Notes: generated by a model from the letters alone, not told the origin. A stretch of DNA of 64,000 nucleotides from Notamacropus eugenii (GCF_028372415.1 NC_092872.1:516088224-516152223), one strand, 5' to 3'; numbered from the stretch's first letter, positions 11,086 through 21,784 are shown. Program-made: numbers and translations.

Positions 11086-14000
11086 CTTTCCCTAAAAAGA
11101 ACTGAAGTCTTATTCTGAAAATCACAACAAATCTTTTTTTTTTTTTTAAATCACACCCTAACAAAGTGGGCATAATAAAAATGGATAAAAATATAACGTC
11201 AAAGTAACATTGAAATTAGAAAACCTCTGATTTAGAAGGGACCTCAAAAAGCACCTAGATCAACGCATAGCTGAACAGTAATCCCAGCAAGAGATCACAA
11301 ACACAACAGCATAAAAATTAGCAGCCTAAATGAAGTACATACAAGAAAGCAGTTTTCTGTGAAAAATCTAACAGAAATTACTGTGTACTAGTCTCATTAG
11401 AACATTGTGTGGATTATTACTAAAATGCACAAAAAAGACTTTGAACTCTTTGGAATAAGATGCTATTTTTAAAAATAGGTGTGATAATACAACAAGCATC
11501 TTCATTGAACACAGTAAATAAGCCTCTCTAGACAAATCAATGAAACAAACTTCACAACCACCATCATTTTTGTCTATCAATTCTCAGGCTTGTTGTACAG
11601 TTTTTCTGCAAAAGAAACTTACTTCTCCCCAAGTACTAAAAATAAAGTAAGATGACAGATGTCTCAAAAAAGTTCCTTAGTTTCTCATTTACCTTTAAAA
11701 GTTGGCCTTTCAATTATTCCTTACCTACTATGTAGTTAGATTACTTACCACCTAACTAAGGAAAATATTAAATCCTCGAAATCCTTGACTTTAATAAGTG
11801 TAAGGGTTTATACGGCTGCCGATTCATTTCCCAAACTCCCTTGAAGATATCTGCACCATTATTTTTGGTAATTCTATATAGTTAAATACTTTACTTGAAA
11901 CAAGTATAAGAACACACACTCCAGTTTTAATACGCAATAAATTAAAATACATTTCTGAAACAAACACACTACTTCATCAAGAAAATAAGGTGATTCATAT
12001 CCACAGCTATCCTTCTGGAATTTAGTCACACCTACACATTACAAAGTAAATAAAACTCAATAGAAACACCCTTCATATCAGTTTAGAAGTCCTATGACGA
12101 CATCAAGTCAGTTTCTTATTTTAATTACCCTGATGGTATCAAAATTTCAGATTTGTTAGTAACTAGGAGGAAACAAGTGTTTCTCAACAGTCTATGTCAG
12201 ATGGATTTCTCAACAGCACTATTATCTCTAAGATTTTAATAAATATTTTATATTTAATAGCTTAACATTTTAGGTCATTTTGCTGAACATTTGCTATATA
12301 AATCCTCTTCTGAAATGTTTCTTTTCCCTTAATATAAAAAGTATATACTTTCATTAGAGCAATGGAAAATTGTGACTTTAATCTGTGCCCTTTGGTAAAC
12401 GCTGTTTTATAATTTCTGGCAAAAATAAGTATTCTGATTAACAAAGACATTGTTATGCCTTTTGCAACAACACAATAGGATTAAGTGGAGCTTTTTACAC
12501 CAAGGGGAAAAACCCTAGGATAAGGACAAAAAGCAGACACAATCAACTATTATCTTCAAGAGAATTATTCACTAGGTAGACTTAGTACCAGATTTCCATC
12601 AGTTTACTCCTACCCTCCAGTATGTCTATCTGGTTAGCAAACTTCTTTCATGGTGACTGGATAACCAACTTTAAGACTGACCCATGAAAGTCAATCAAAT
12701 CAGGAGGATAAGTTCAAAGAATCAATCCTCCAAGGTGGTCAAGGCCACCATAGTGATAACTGGCTGTGAAATCTCTCACTTCAAGAGATAATTAAGTAAA
12801 TCTGCTACAGAAAAAAAAAATACATTTCAACTTCAAAGAATACCCTTGCTTAATGGGAAGAAATAGATATCTTCTCCCCTACATTTTAAGGGTCATTCTG
12901 AGCCAAGTAATAATATTGATTCCTACGAAATCAACTTTTATCATGATTATGGCCATGGTACATTAAAATTCAATGCCATTAGACAAAACCTGTATAGTAA
13001 AACACGACAGAGAACAGTTGTTTAAAATTTAATATATTTATATGAAAATAGAAAAAAAAAAGGCATGGCTACCATTTTTATCATTTTAAAAGTAAATCTG
13101 TCCAAGTTCCAGAAAATACCTTAGAAACAATTCAGTTTCACCATTCAAAACAATTTTACTGACAAAAATTTACTTAAAACTTAATATGAACACAGAAATT
13201 GTATTGATGCTTTGCCTATCTACTTACCATAAGCTAAGAGAATAACAGCAGGCTCTATATACATATAGCTCTTTACAGCTTAAAAAACTTTCCTAAGAAT
13301 ATGTATCTCAAATTGAGCTTTTCCAATGGCTGTATAAAAAGGAAATGTTTATAAAAACTTTAACATTTCAAATATGCCATTTAAACGGTTTAACTGCAAC
13401 TACAAACGTGTGAGAATTTTAAATCAACTGGTAGAAAAACAGAAAATCTCTTAAAGTACAATCCTATGAGATACATTATTTCAACATGCATTTTAGGACC
13501 CCTATGCAAGGCACCATAACAAATGCTCATAATTGTGGGGTCTAAAACAATTTAAAATTTTCCAATATTAAAGAGAGAATATTTAGATTGAGTATTAATT
13601 CATTTTTAAAAAGTTAAAACCAACTGGCTAAGTAGAAGTTAATGCCTATTTCTGAGACCGGACCATACCTGAGAATTTGTCAACCTAAGCTCCCACAAAA
13701 CCAAATCTGGTGATAGAACTGCAGAAAGGCATCTCAATCATCTTTGTATGGACTCGTTACTGTTATAGCATTATCCAAATTTATTTTTAATCATATTACT
13801 GTCATGCCAACAAATTCAATTTGCAATGAGAATTCCATGAAGGATGAAGAGAGAGTATGTTCTTTAAAATCCAAGTCTAAAGTTTGATTTGATGACTACA
13901 TTTATGCTGATTAAATAGTGCATACAGTTTCAAACCAAACTCTACAACACACACACACACGGAATGGAGTTTCAAATGTTAACTTTTAAAAACAAGGCAA

Positions 14001-15210
14001 ATGTGGATATCCTCGATCTCATTTTAAAGATCAAAAACTTGTAAATACACGGTCATCATCCCCTGAAGAAGACTGCATTTCTTCTTCTATGTATCCTTTA
14101 AGAAACTTCTCCCCAGTACCTTCATTCCACGGATCACTACTCTCACTCGGCAAACCGTCGATACTCAGGAATTCAATTATGCAATATTATGTTGCATTTG
14201 ATACATTACTTTGTATCTACTTTGTAGCTATTTTCACGGCGCTTTCCATGCTTTGGATTCCCCTACAGCAAACTTCTGATAGGCATTACATCTCCCAAAG
14301 CCTAAAGCGGAATACGGTAGTTTTCTCACAAACTATGTGATCTTCTGCAGGTCTCTGAGCTTCAGACTCCAGAGTGTAGGTGGGGTGGGAGAGAAGAGGT
14401 TGAACAAGGTCTACATGGTTCCATCCAGTTAATATTAGCTGAATTCAAGGAAAGGTTTATTGGGATTGAACTGTCTCTTATGCATGTCTCCTCCTCCAAA
14501 TTCACAGTTAAAAATCAATCTCATTTAAGAAAGCCTTTCCCACCAAACCTCTGATCACACTTTTAATAGATGGTTTTCAGTGACATCAGTGATAAACCCA
14601 CTACTCAGGTTCAGTCGACATCTTAATTAACTAGTTTCATGGCTCATACGCTGGCTTGTAAATAGTTAAATAATTTCACGTTTTAAGTGTTTGGGTTTTG
14701 TTTCTTGGGTGTTCTCAACAGACCAAAGTTCTGCTGTGAAGCATTAGTGAAATTTTAAAATTCTGTTGTGATGAGTTAATACTCTCAAAGAGTAAACAGA
14801 TGACAATACCAGTTAAGAGACAGGACCTCATTTTGCTACGATAGGAAGCAGATCGAATTTGAAGTCCATTTCCTACTCCCCGGCCGGTGAGCGGGGGCAC
14901 GGCGAGGTGGACTCAGCCCAAGAACCCAAGCCCAATCAAGTTCTCCCCTTCCATCTGCCTCTTTCACTCGGGCGTGATCCCCTCCTTCCTACTCTCACCT
15001 GCGGGTTACGAGCTGGGGGAGGGGAGCGGAGGGGAGGAATGCTGGTCAAGCTCCGGCGAACAATACTAGATCCTCGCCAGTCTGCCGGGGCAGGGCAGGG
15101 GCAGGCGGGCCCTCCAGGTTCCTCCCCGAGTTCTCAGCCCCGGCGCCGGGCCATCACCCCCGCCCTCTCCCCAGTCTTGCTCCCGCAGACTCCCGGGGCC
15201 CCGCACCCAC

Positions 15211-15276
15211 CTTGCTCTTCACCTCCATGGTGCCCAGGCAGCCGCTGCCCGCGCCGTGCCGGGGAGTCCGGTTCAT
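15211..15276 (-). CDS. PARD6B: PARD6B coding exon 1 (start codon)
   Basis: This exon of 66 coding bases encodes MNRTPRHGAGSGCLGTMEVK followed by SK, then the donor GTGGGTGCGG. The ATG at 15276-15274 has A at -3 (CTCACCATGA). The N-terminus matches human PARD6B apart from changes around residue 4-5, and the final residues begin the PB1 domain, including the lysines of the EVKSK segment thought to contact the acidic face of the atypical PKC PB1. A second in-frame ATG at codon 17 (GGCACCATGG) has a stronger Kozak match and could give a slightly shorter product. I chose the first ATG because of its similarity to the human N-terminus. Confidence 0.95.
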
Positions 15277-15696
15277 GGTGAGCGCGGGGGGGAGGGGCGG
15301 GCCGTCTGCCCCAGGCGGCCTCCTCTCCCGGGGCGAGGGGGCGACGGAGAAAGAGCGCCTCCGGCCTGCGCCGCCCGGTTGGGGGCGCGGACGCGGCTCA
15401 GGAGATTCGAGCGGGAGGAGGGGGCGGCCGCGAGCGCTCAGCCTCGTCCTCAGCGGGCGCGACCTCGCGCGTGCCCCTCACGCACCTGCAGTTATCCGGG
15501 TGTGGGGGGCGGGGAGTCGCCACGACTGCGGTGCGCGCGCTCACCTGCCGGCCCCGACTCCGGAGGCCCAGGAGAAGCCGAACGACTGACTCCTCCCGCC
15601 CGCCCAGGGGCCAGAGCCGCGGTACACAGCCGAGAAGCTCTCCTAGTTGACTGGAATGAAGAGGAAGGGAAGGAAAGGAAAAAAGAGGGAAGGGGA

Positions 15697-15702
15697 ACGT
15701 CA
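15697..15702. promoter_or_regulatory. CRE half-site (ACGTCA)
   Basis: ACGTCA/TGACGT lies about 420 bp upstream of the PARD6B ATG within the CpG island, next to CACGCG. It is a possible CREB/ATF site; a six-base match is weak alone. Confidence 0.3.
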
Positions 15703-15824
15703 CGCGCCCCTCCCACCCCAGCGCCCGCCTAGAGACGCCCGGGGGAGCACCTGAAGAGCGGGGGCGGTCTCCACCCCTTCCCCATCCAACCCCTCCTTAC
15801 ACCGCTGTTAAGCAGGGAAGTAGA

Positions 15825-15834
15825 GCGCATGCGT
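15825..15834. promoter_or_regulatory. NRF1-type site GCGCATGCGT
   Basis: It matches the NRF1 palindrome (GCGCATGCGC) at 9 of 10 positions. NRF1 sites are common close to the start sites of CpG-island promoters. It lies about 550 bp upstream of the PARD6B ATG. Confidence 0.5.
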
Positions 15835-15875
15835 GGCCGCTGGAGTTTCCGCTGCAGAAGCTGGAGAACGGGGGA

Positions 15876-15898
15876 GGGGCGGGGGTCTGTGCCGGAAG
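15876..15898. promoter_or_regulatory. GC box plus ETS core
   Basis: GGGGCGGGGG (15876-15885) is a Sp1/KLF box and CCGGAAG (15892-15898) is an ETS/GABPA core. Their closeness to the NRF1-type site suggests the core promoter region lies near here. Confidence 0.45.
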
Positions 15899-16204
15899 CG
15901 AGAGCGCACCTGGAGGCGCCAGCCCTCGGGCCGTTCTCCCCTCCCCCCTCCCCGCCCCCGAGGCTGCGGGGGCGCGCTCCTGGCCTCCTCCGGGCTGGGG
16001 TTCTGGGACGTGGGCGAGTGAGCACCTGCGGTGGAGGGAGGCGCTTAACGCCTTGGAAAGCGCTGTAGAAGTGTCACCTGTTACCCATGGAGAGAGCCGG
16101 AGCCTCGGCTTCCGCGGGACGGCCAGGGCGAGAGCTGGGCCCCCGAGCGCTGGGGCCGAGCCGTCGAGTCTCCACACCCCAGCCGCCTCCCGTTTAATTG
16201 GAGG

Positions 16205-16218
16205 CGTCATTTATGACG
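16205..16218. promoter_or_regulatory. CRE-like inverted repeat CGTCAT-TT-ATGACG
   Basis: Two perfect inverted half-sites (CGTCAT and ATGACG) are separated by TT near the distal edge of the CpG island. Each half carries the TGACG core bound by ATF/CREB family dimers, but the 2-bp spacer differs from a consensus CRE (TGACGTCA). Confidence 0.4.
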
Positions 16219-16420
16219 ACCGCTCCCCTTTTGGAGGAACTTGAAAATGAATGCCCCCTGGTATTTAATGGTTCACAGGTTACCGCGGCCAAATAACTCA
16301 TCCTCTGGGCATGAGCCTTTGCCCGCCTTGCCGGTAGGCTGCTCCTGGGGTGGCACACGCGCAGTTGGTCGCAGGGCCTTCGTATTTGACAGGCCTGGAA
16401 GACCCTCGCTACCTGAGTTT

Positions 16421-16849
16421 AGACTTTTCGCCTAAATTTTGAGCCGCTCCCCGTTGCTAACACGCTGTGTTTTTCCTCCCAGTCCCTCCTCAGTCAGTTC
16501 CCTTCCTGGTGCTTTAAAATGCTGTCTTAGCACCTTTAGATATTCGTCACTCCGACCACCAACCCCGACCTGCACTTTTCTAGACTGGACCATCCGGGCC
16601 ATGTTCTTTGGGTTCAGAAATGTCCGCTATCTTCTAAGTTTCCCTGGTAGAAATAGAACCTATTTTTCACCAACAAATTAACCCTTATCTGTCATCCTGG
16701 AGGGGAGAGAAAACCGGAGACTTCTAGAAATGTTTCCCAAAGGGCAAGTTCCCAAACTCCAGAAAGAAGTCCCAGGGTCATTTGTACTTGGACCAACAAA
16801 TTCTCATGTGAGGTTTATTAAAGATGACTGTGGAGTGGAAAGAATGCCA
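16421..16849. other. CpG-island shoulder, no recognised feature
   Basis: GC content falls to background here. Open frames at 16439-16681 and 16730-16957 lack any family signature. If the island promoter fires outward, a non-coding divergent transcript would start near here, but no exon can be claimed. Confidence 0.5.
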
Positions 16850-17035
16850 AACTTGAAATTATGGAAACTAGGTTCATACTCTAACTTTAATTATGTGCTA
16901 TCTGTGACCTTGGACAAGTTACTTTGCATTTTTAAGACTCAATTTTCTCATCTGTAAAATGGGAATAATCCTATCTTATGGGAGAAAATGTTGCATAAGC
17001 ATTAAGTCTTAAAAAGTTGCAGAAATGTTAGTTAT
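16850..17035 (+). repeat. MIR SINE
   Basis: The MIR order is clear: 'tgtgaccttggacaagttac', 'tttctcatctgtaaaatggg', 'aataatcctatcttatggg', 'gcagaaatgttagttatcat'. Confidence 0.8.
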
Positions 17036-17497
17036 CATTACTGTGTGCAAAGAACAGTACTAGGAAATACCAAATTTAGCTAAGAGTGTGTCCTTCCTAA
17101 ATAGTGTTTACGGTTTTGTACCTTGGTGGGAGGGATAAGCCATAAACTGGTATAGCAGAGATTCACCATATTCCTAGTTAAGTGTTTTGGAAAAAAGGAT
17201 AAAACAAAGATAAATTGCTTTATCTGGGTACTTCCTTAGTTTCAGGTGAGTTATTCCATCGGTCCTGCAGGATAGCAAGATCTTCTAGGTTAGGGACTCC
17301 ACCTTACCTGGAGGGGAATAAGAAGGGAATTTGCCCCTTGACCTTTTTCACTCTTTCTGCTAACCAGTGAGAAAGTTTCAAAAGAACAGCTCGAACAGCT
17401 TTGTGATTTCCCTTAGTTTAAAGAGGTCTAGAGGAGAACTCATAATTTAAAACCACTTGATTTTATATTTCCTACAGCTAGGCTCTTGGGACCTCTG

Positions 17498-17700
17498 TGT
17501 TGTTGTTTAGTTGTGTCCAACTTTTCATGACCCCATTTGGGGTTTTCTTGGCAAAAGTTATGGGAGTGAGGCAAATGGGGTTAAGTGATTTACAAGGGTG
17601 ACATAGGTAGTAAGTGTCTGAGGCTCGATTTGAACTCAGAAAGATGTCTTCCTGACTCAAGACGTGGGCTGTATCTACTGTGCATCCAGCTGTCCTAGCT
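17498..17700 (-). repeat. Mar1-type SINE with BovB-like tail
   Basis: Read on the minus strand it has a tRNA-derived head (ending at 17700), a CORE middle and an RTE/BovB tail. Plus-strand marks are 'ttgttgtttagttgtgtcc', 'gaccccatttggggttttct', 'gtaagtgtctgaggc' and 'tttgaactcagaaagatg'. The middle is shortened. Confidence 0.75.
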
Positions 17701-17714
17701 GCTCTGTACCTTTA

Positions 17715-17795
17715 GCCTTAAAATGAGGGCCTTAAAATGAGGGTTGAACTGGATGATCTTTAAGGGTCCTCCCTTCCAGTTCTAAATCTGTTCTA
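17715..17795 (+). repeat. MIR distal fragment with 14-bp tandem duplication
   Basis: 'ccttaaaatgaggg' is repeated twice in tandem, followed by the MIR distal pattern 'ttgaactggatgatcttta', 'agggtcctcccttccagttc'. Confidence 0.5.
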
Positions 17796-18044
17796 ACCTT
17801 GTAAGGTGGATTTTTTTCCTTGGATCTCTGAAGTACAAGTATTATTATCATTTTTGAGATAACTCTTAAAAGGTTCTTGGGAGGGGCTCTACATTCCTAA
17901 GGGAGGAGGGAAGTATTTGGATCTCTTAAGAAAATTCTTCCACAGCATTTCTGCTTGCCTAGAGGTCTCCTACCACTGCTCTTCAGAGCTTAGGAGAGGA
18001 AGTGAGCTGGAGCCCACATAAGTAATTAAAGACCCTGGTTTATG
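17796..18044. other. no recognised feature
   Basis: Ordinary non-coding sequence; nothing recognised on either strand. Confidence 0.5.
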
Positions 18045-18170
18045 ACCTGCTCTTCTCACCTAAATATAAATAGGATTTGTTTCATTCTTTGTATGTTTAT
18101 CTCATGTACCTGGCACTCTACCTGGCATATTTAGGGACATAATAAAAGCTTATTGATTTATTGATTCATT
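18045..18170 (+). repeat. L2 LINE 3' end
   Basis: It shows 'tgtacctggcactctacctg' then 'cataataaaagcttattgat' and a short repeated end (ttgatttattgattcattga), the L2 3' pattern. Confidence 0.6.
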
Positions 18171-18894
18171 GATTTGGGGCTGGGGTATGGAGACATTTGG
18201 GCTTCTTAGAAATACTACTCATTTGGCCTGGTAACTTGGGAAATGCATACTGGTTTTGTAGAAGCCCACCTATTTCCCTCTCAAAATATACCCTTAAGCC
18301 AACAGATCCAGGAGAAAGAGTCTTTTGAGAAAGCCTGTCCAGAAAGTATGGATGGTGGTTTATAACTGTGTTTCAGAACCTCATGTTATCAATACTGATT
18401 TATCAGAGTTCTCCTAACAGGAATGTACATAAGCCAGCCTCGTGTGGGCATTGCATTCCTGAAGGTGTTGTCATGCCCCCTCAGGGTGTGGTTTCCCTTA
18501 CATGGACTTTCCTTTCTAGATGCAAGGGTAAGGCTTATGCTTCCTGGTTCTCCAAAGAGGAATTCACTGAAAGGCTTGCATCACTGTGTAATTAGAGGTG
18601 TAAAAAAATAGTTTAAATTTGATAAAGGGGAGGAGGGACCATCCCCTTCCAGGTCCTTTTCCTATTACAGATTCAGCCTGTGATTCAGCCTTTCCCAAGC
18701 TATTCAAAGCTCTTGAAGTTATGAGACTGACACTAATCTACCTTCATCCAACCCTCCCCCAAATCCCCATTCACCTCTACAGTAGAAATCTTATATCCTG
18801 TTCTTCATTAGAGTACAGCTATTGCATAGTAGGTACTCATTTCATCTGAATGAGTGAATGAGGTCAGAGAGAGACTTACCCTTAGTGAATTTTA
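18171..18894. other. no recognised gene; possible L2 scrap at the end
   Basis: Two overlapping open frames at 18368-18611 look like chance. 'cattagagtacagctattgc' and 'atagtaggtactcatttcat' near 18810-18845 resemble an L2 3' end. Confidence 0.4.
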
Positions 18895-19030
18895 AATCAA
18901 TTCAACAAATATTTATTAAGGATCCTATTTCTGGGTCCTCCACAAGGACAAGATGCAAAATAATCCCTGACCTTAAGGAATTTACATTCTACCAGGAGAT
19001 ATTACAGTTATACAAATAAGTAAATGTAAT
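18895..19030 (+). repeat. old interspersed repeat
   Basis: 'attcaacaaatatttattaa' is followed by 'ccctgaccttaaggaattta' and 'cattctaccaggagatatta'. It is the same unclassified old family as at 36.76 and 43.5 kb. Confidence 0.5.
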
Positions 19031-19079
19031 ATAATTTCTGATACCACTCAGCTCCACTAAAATTATTCGGTTTAAGGCA

Positions 19080-20430
19080 TACTGCCAGTCTTTTATCTGC
19101 TAAATCTCAAGGTATTAGTCCTCGTCTTTCTGCAGCTTTTGAAACACTTAACCTTCTCTTCCTGCATATTCTCCCTTCCTTGGGTCTGCAAGAGATTTCC
19201 ACTCTCTTCTAGTTTTCCTGCTTGTCTGAAGTTTCTCTCTCAGTCTCCTTCACTAGATCATCATTCATCATATCCTGCTCCCCATGTGTGGGGCCAATTA
19301 TCACCTATACGCAGAGACTTCCAAATCTGCATATCCAACCCTCTTTTCTCTCTAGGGAAACCCTTCCCTAGCCAACTAGCTGCCAGAATAAATCAGTGAA
19401 AAAGCATTTATTAAGCACTTAGCTTGTGTGAAGCACTGGATATGCAATTAAAAAAATTAGACGAAACAGTTCCTGCCCTCAAGAAGCTAAAGCAAGGTTC
19501 TAACCCACCACCCTGGACTTAGGGATGATGAGCGTGGTCATCAGTTAATTAAATGATACACCCTAACTTGGAATAGTAGAATTGAGTGATTTTTGTCCCA
19601 AGAGATGGAGATGGAAAATGGGCTAGGTTATGTTGAGGGAGGAAAAGGGCGGGATACCATTAAGATGGTGCATCTGGATAAGCTAGATACGGTAAACTCT
19701 CACCAATGATTAGAAGCCCCTGGATCAGGGCAGGACCTGGAGTGACTGAGGAGAGGTGTTTCCTGGAGCATATCTATAAGCATCTCAAACACAAAGTCCA
19801 AAATAGAACTCTATATCTTTACCCACTCTTCTAACCCCTATTTCTGTTTCAAGCATCACCTTCCTTCGTATTACTCATATTAACAACGGAGTCATTTCCC
19901 ATTTTTCACTCTCCTTCACAATGGGCTCAAGATTCACTAGGTCTTTATTGTATCTAGGATAAAATGTGAACCTCTCTGGCCTTTTGAACTCCTTAAATAC
20001 CTAGCCCTGATGTGTATTTCTACAGTGATTTCACGTTGCTCTCTCTCATGCACCGTGTTTCAGCTGAAATGGCCCACTTGCTGCTCCATGAAAACTAATC
20101 ATTTGCACAAACTAACCTCCCATACCTGAAATGTTCTCCTTGTTTACCTCTACCTCTTGGATTCCCTAGCTCCCTTCTACACTTAATTCAAATGCCAATC
20201 CCTCTAAGAAGCCTTTCCTGATCCTCTTTAAATACTCTCCCTCATGCCAGAAAATTACTTTATTACTTTGTATTTTTTGTTGTATTACTTTGTATTAATT
20301 GTGTGCACCGTATTCGTCTCTTCCCTCCCCCCCATAGAAGCTCCTTAGGGGCAGGACCTGGTTTTGGTTTTGTATTCTCCATGCTTAGTGCATTATAGGA
20401 ACTTAATAAATTGTTATTGAATTGAGAAGG
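19080..20430 (+). repeat. L2 LINE, interrupted
   Basis: The left part (19080-19390) carries reverse-transcriptase-type marks such as 'tctttctgcagcttttgaaa' and then 'gacttccaaatctgcatatc'. The right part (19766-20430) continues with 'agcatctcaaacacaaagtc', 'ccaatccctctaagaagcct', 'gaagctccttaggggcagga' and the 3' end 'ggaacttaataaattgttat'. About 375 bp at 19391-19765, starting with the old 'catttattaagcacttagc' repeat, interrupts it. With about 970 bp of L2 this is one of the longer copies in the window. Confidence 0.75.
19391..19765 (+). repeat. old repeat inserted within L2
   Basis: It begins with 'aaagcatttattaagcactt' and 'cctgccctcaagaagctaaa' of the old unclassified family; the rest is too diverged to name. 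L2 sequence resumes at about 19766. Confidence 0.5.
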
Positions 20431-20484
20431 GGAGGAGATAGAGAGGGAAGTTGGAATCTTCTGGATCCTGTTAAGCTAGAAGGG

Positions 20485-20630
20485 AACCTTTGACTCATGA
20501 ACTCAAAATCTTTTGTTTTACAGATGGGGAGGCTGAGACCTAAGTGGACTGATTACTCAGACTCACAGAGCTAATAAATATCTAAGATTTACTCCAAGTC
20601 CATCATTTTATTCACTAAATCCCACTGCTC
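20485..20630 (-). repeat. MIR fragment
   Basis: Antisense MIR CORE: 'tgttttacagatggggaggc', 'actcacagagctaataaata', ending near 'cactaaatcccactgctcc'. Confidence 0.6.
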
Positions 20631-20635
20631 CTCAG

Positions 20636-20944
20636 GAAAGACTTTGAGTTGGAAGTGATACCTAGAAGAGCTTTGAAAGAAGCTAAGGATTCTAAGAGGT
20701 GGAAGTCTGGTCCGTTCCATGTGCGTAGGCAATGGACAACCTGTGCAAAGATAGGGAAGTGGGAGATTTAGTGCTGAGTTTAGGGATCAGCAAATAGACC
20801 AGCTTGACAGGAAATCTGAATTCATGGGAAGTGCATGAAGAAGGAGAATGTGAAATAAGTCTAGAAAGAAGGCAGGACTCAGACTGAGAAAAGCTTCCAA
20901 TAACAAACTCAGTAGTTTGTATTTTATCCTAAAAGTAATGGGGT
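20636..20944 (+). repeat. old unclassified long repeat, distal part
   Basis: It carries 'gaagctaaggattctaagag', 'cctgtgcaaagatagggaag' and 'agtagtttgtattttatcct', the order seen in the old long family at 43.5-45.35 kb. It ends where an LTR-like block begins. Confidence 0.5.
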
Positions 20945-21385
20945 GTTGAGGGTTAGGGGTCCTCGGGACCCCAAAATACCAACATACCGGGTCGTGCCAG
21001 AATGAATTTGACTCAAGCCTTCTTTCAGCCAAAGAAAAACAAAGTTTATTCAAGATCTGCCATATTGGGTAGACTCTTATGGCATCCGAGCATTTGGGAC
21101 ATCTGTATTGACAAGCAGGCCAGGTAGAATCTGAGATGATTGAATCAGTGCCTTCATGGAGACAAGATGGATTTTATATACAAAAAGATTGTGGGAGGGA
21201 TCTATGGTTGACCAAGGAGCCTGGGGTAACTAGAGGAGGGATAAGGAAAGGTCTTGATGGGAACAGACAGTGCAGGGCTAGGCTAGGTAAAGTGTAACAG
21301 ATTTGGGCATGAAACACCAAATCAAGTGGGAAGATTAAAGGAGAGTTCAAGGGGGTTCCCAGAGCCTGTACCCTATCCTTGTGAC
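20945..21385 (-). mobile_element. LTR-like fossil, probably a solo LTR
   Basis: Read on the minus strand it has a TATA-like stretch (TATATAAAA) followed about 110 bp on by AATAAACTTTG, an LTR-like promoter-to-polyadenylation order. It cuts off an older repeat at its left edge. No gag, pol or env sequence flanks it. The ends are approximate and no target duplication was secured; the family is not identified. Confidence 0.5.
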
Positions 21386-21635
21386 TAAGGGAGACTCAGG
21401 TAGCACAGAGTAATAGAATGCAGGGCTTAGAGTCAGGAAGACTCGAGTTCAAATGCAGCCTCAGAAACTGCCTTTGTGACTTCTGTCAAGTCACTTAACC
21501 TGTTTGCCACTAGAGAAGAAAATGGCAAGCCACTCCAGTATCTTTGCTAAGAAAACCATATGGACAGTATGACAAGAGTCTCGGAGTCATGACAGTGACA
21601 GGGGTCACACATGACTGACCCACAACAACATTGGG
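21386..21635 (+). repeat. Mar1-type SINE with BovB-like tail
   Basis: The head 'gactcaggtagcacagagta' and 'cttagagtcaggaagactcg' leads to 'tcaagtcacttaacctgttt', 'aatggcaagccactccagta', 'tctttgctaagaaaaccata' and an end in ACAACAACA. The chain 'ggcaagccactccagtatct' is the BovB-related part. Confidence 0.8.
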
Positions 21636-21775
21636 CAACTTGCTTCCATAACTGAGTCAGTTTCCAAGGTTGTAAAATGTGGATGATAGGTACTGTTGTA
21701 ACACTATTGTGAGAATCAAATGAGACAAAGTATATAAAGGACTTTGTGATCAGTAAAGAGTTATTATGTAAATGA
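21636..21775 (+). repeat. MIR fragment
   Basis: 'gggcaacttgcttccataac', 'tgtaaaatgtggatgatagg' and 'tatataaaggactttgtgat' give the MIR central and distal order. Confidence 0.6.
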
Positions 21776-21784
21776 GTTAGAATC

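Larger units (their letters stand above)
9034..15210 (-). other. PARD6B: PARD6B intron 1 (6.2 kb)
   Basis: The intron runs from donor GTGGGTGCGG at exon 1 to acceptor TTTATAG at exon 2. Its 5' 330 bases lie in the CpG island, and the rest is AT-rich. Recognised repeats are an old piece at 9090-9165, MIR-like copies at 9305-9475 and 9960-10190, a SINE at 10845-11085 and a short (AC)n at 13948-13961. I see nothing recognisable in 11100-13940 or 13970-14860; an 83-codon open frame at 14089-14340 has no family resemblance and is taken as chance. Confidence 0.9.
14870..16420. promoter_or_regulatory. PARD6B: CpG island promoter of PARD6B
   Basis: CpG density and GC content rise sharply from about 14.87 kb and fall again by about 16.42 kb; both sides are AT-rich. 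The island covers coding exon 1, the 5'UTR and about 1.1 kb upstream on the PARD6B strand. It contains GC boxes, a CRE half-site, an NRF1-type site, an ETS core and a CRE-like inverted repeat, and no convincing TATA box. This is the usual form of a broadly used housekeeping-type promoter with scattered start sites. The exact start site cannot be read from sequence, but a 5'UTR of a few hundred bases would put it near 15.4-15.9 kb. Such islands often fire in both directions. Confidence 0.85.

Noticed and set aside
14859-15732. Plus-strand open frames of 140, 125 and 158 codons in the CpG island
   Set aside because: High GC removes stop codons, the frames overlap one another and the antisense of PARD6B exon 1, and the peptides are Pro/Arg/Gly-rich with no domain.
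15398-16210. Minus-strand open frames up to 137 codons upstream of the PARD6B ATG
   Set aside because: They lie in the GC-rich promoter and 5'UTR, have no family resemblance and are not in frame with exon 1. They could at most be upstream frames in the leader.
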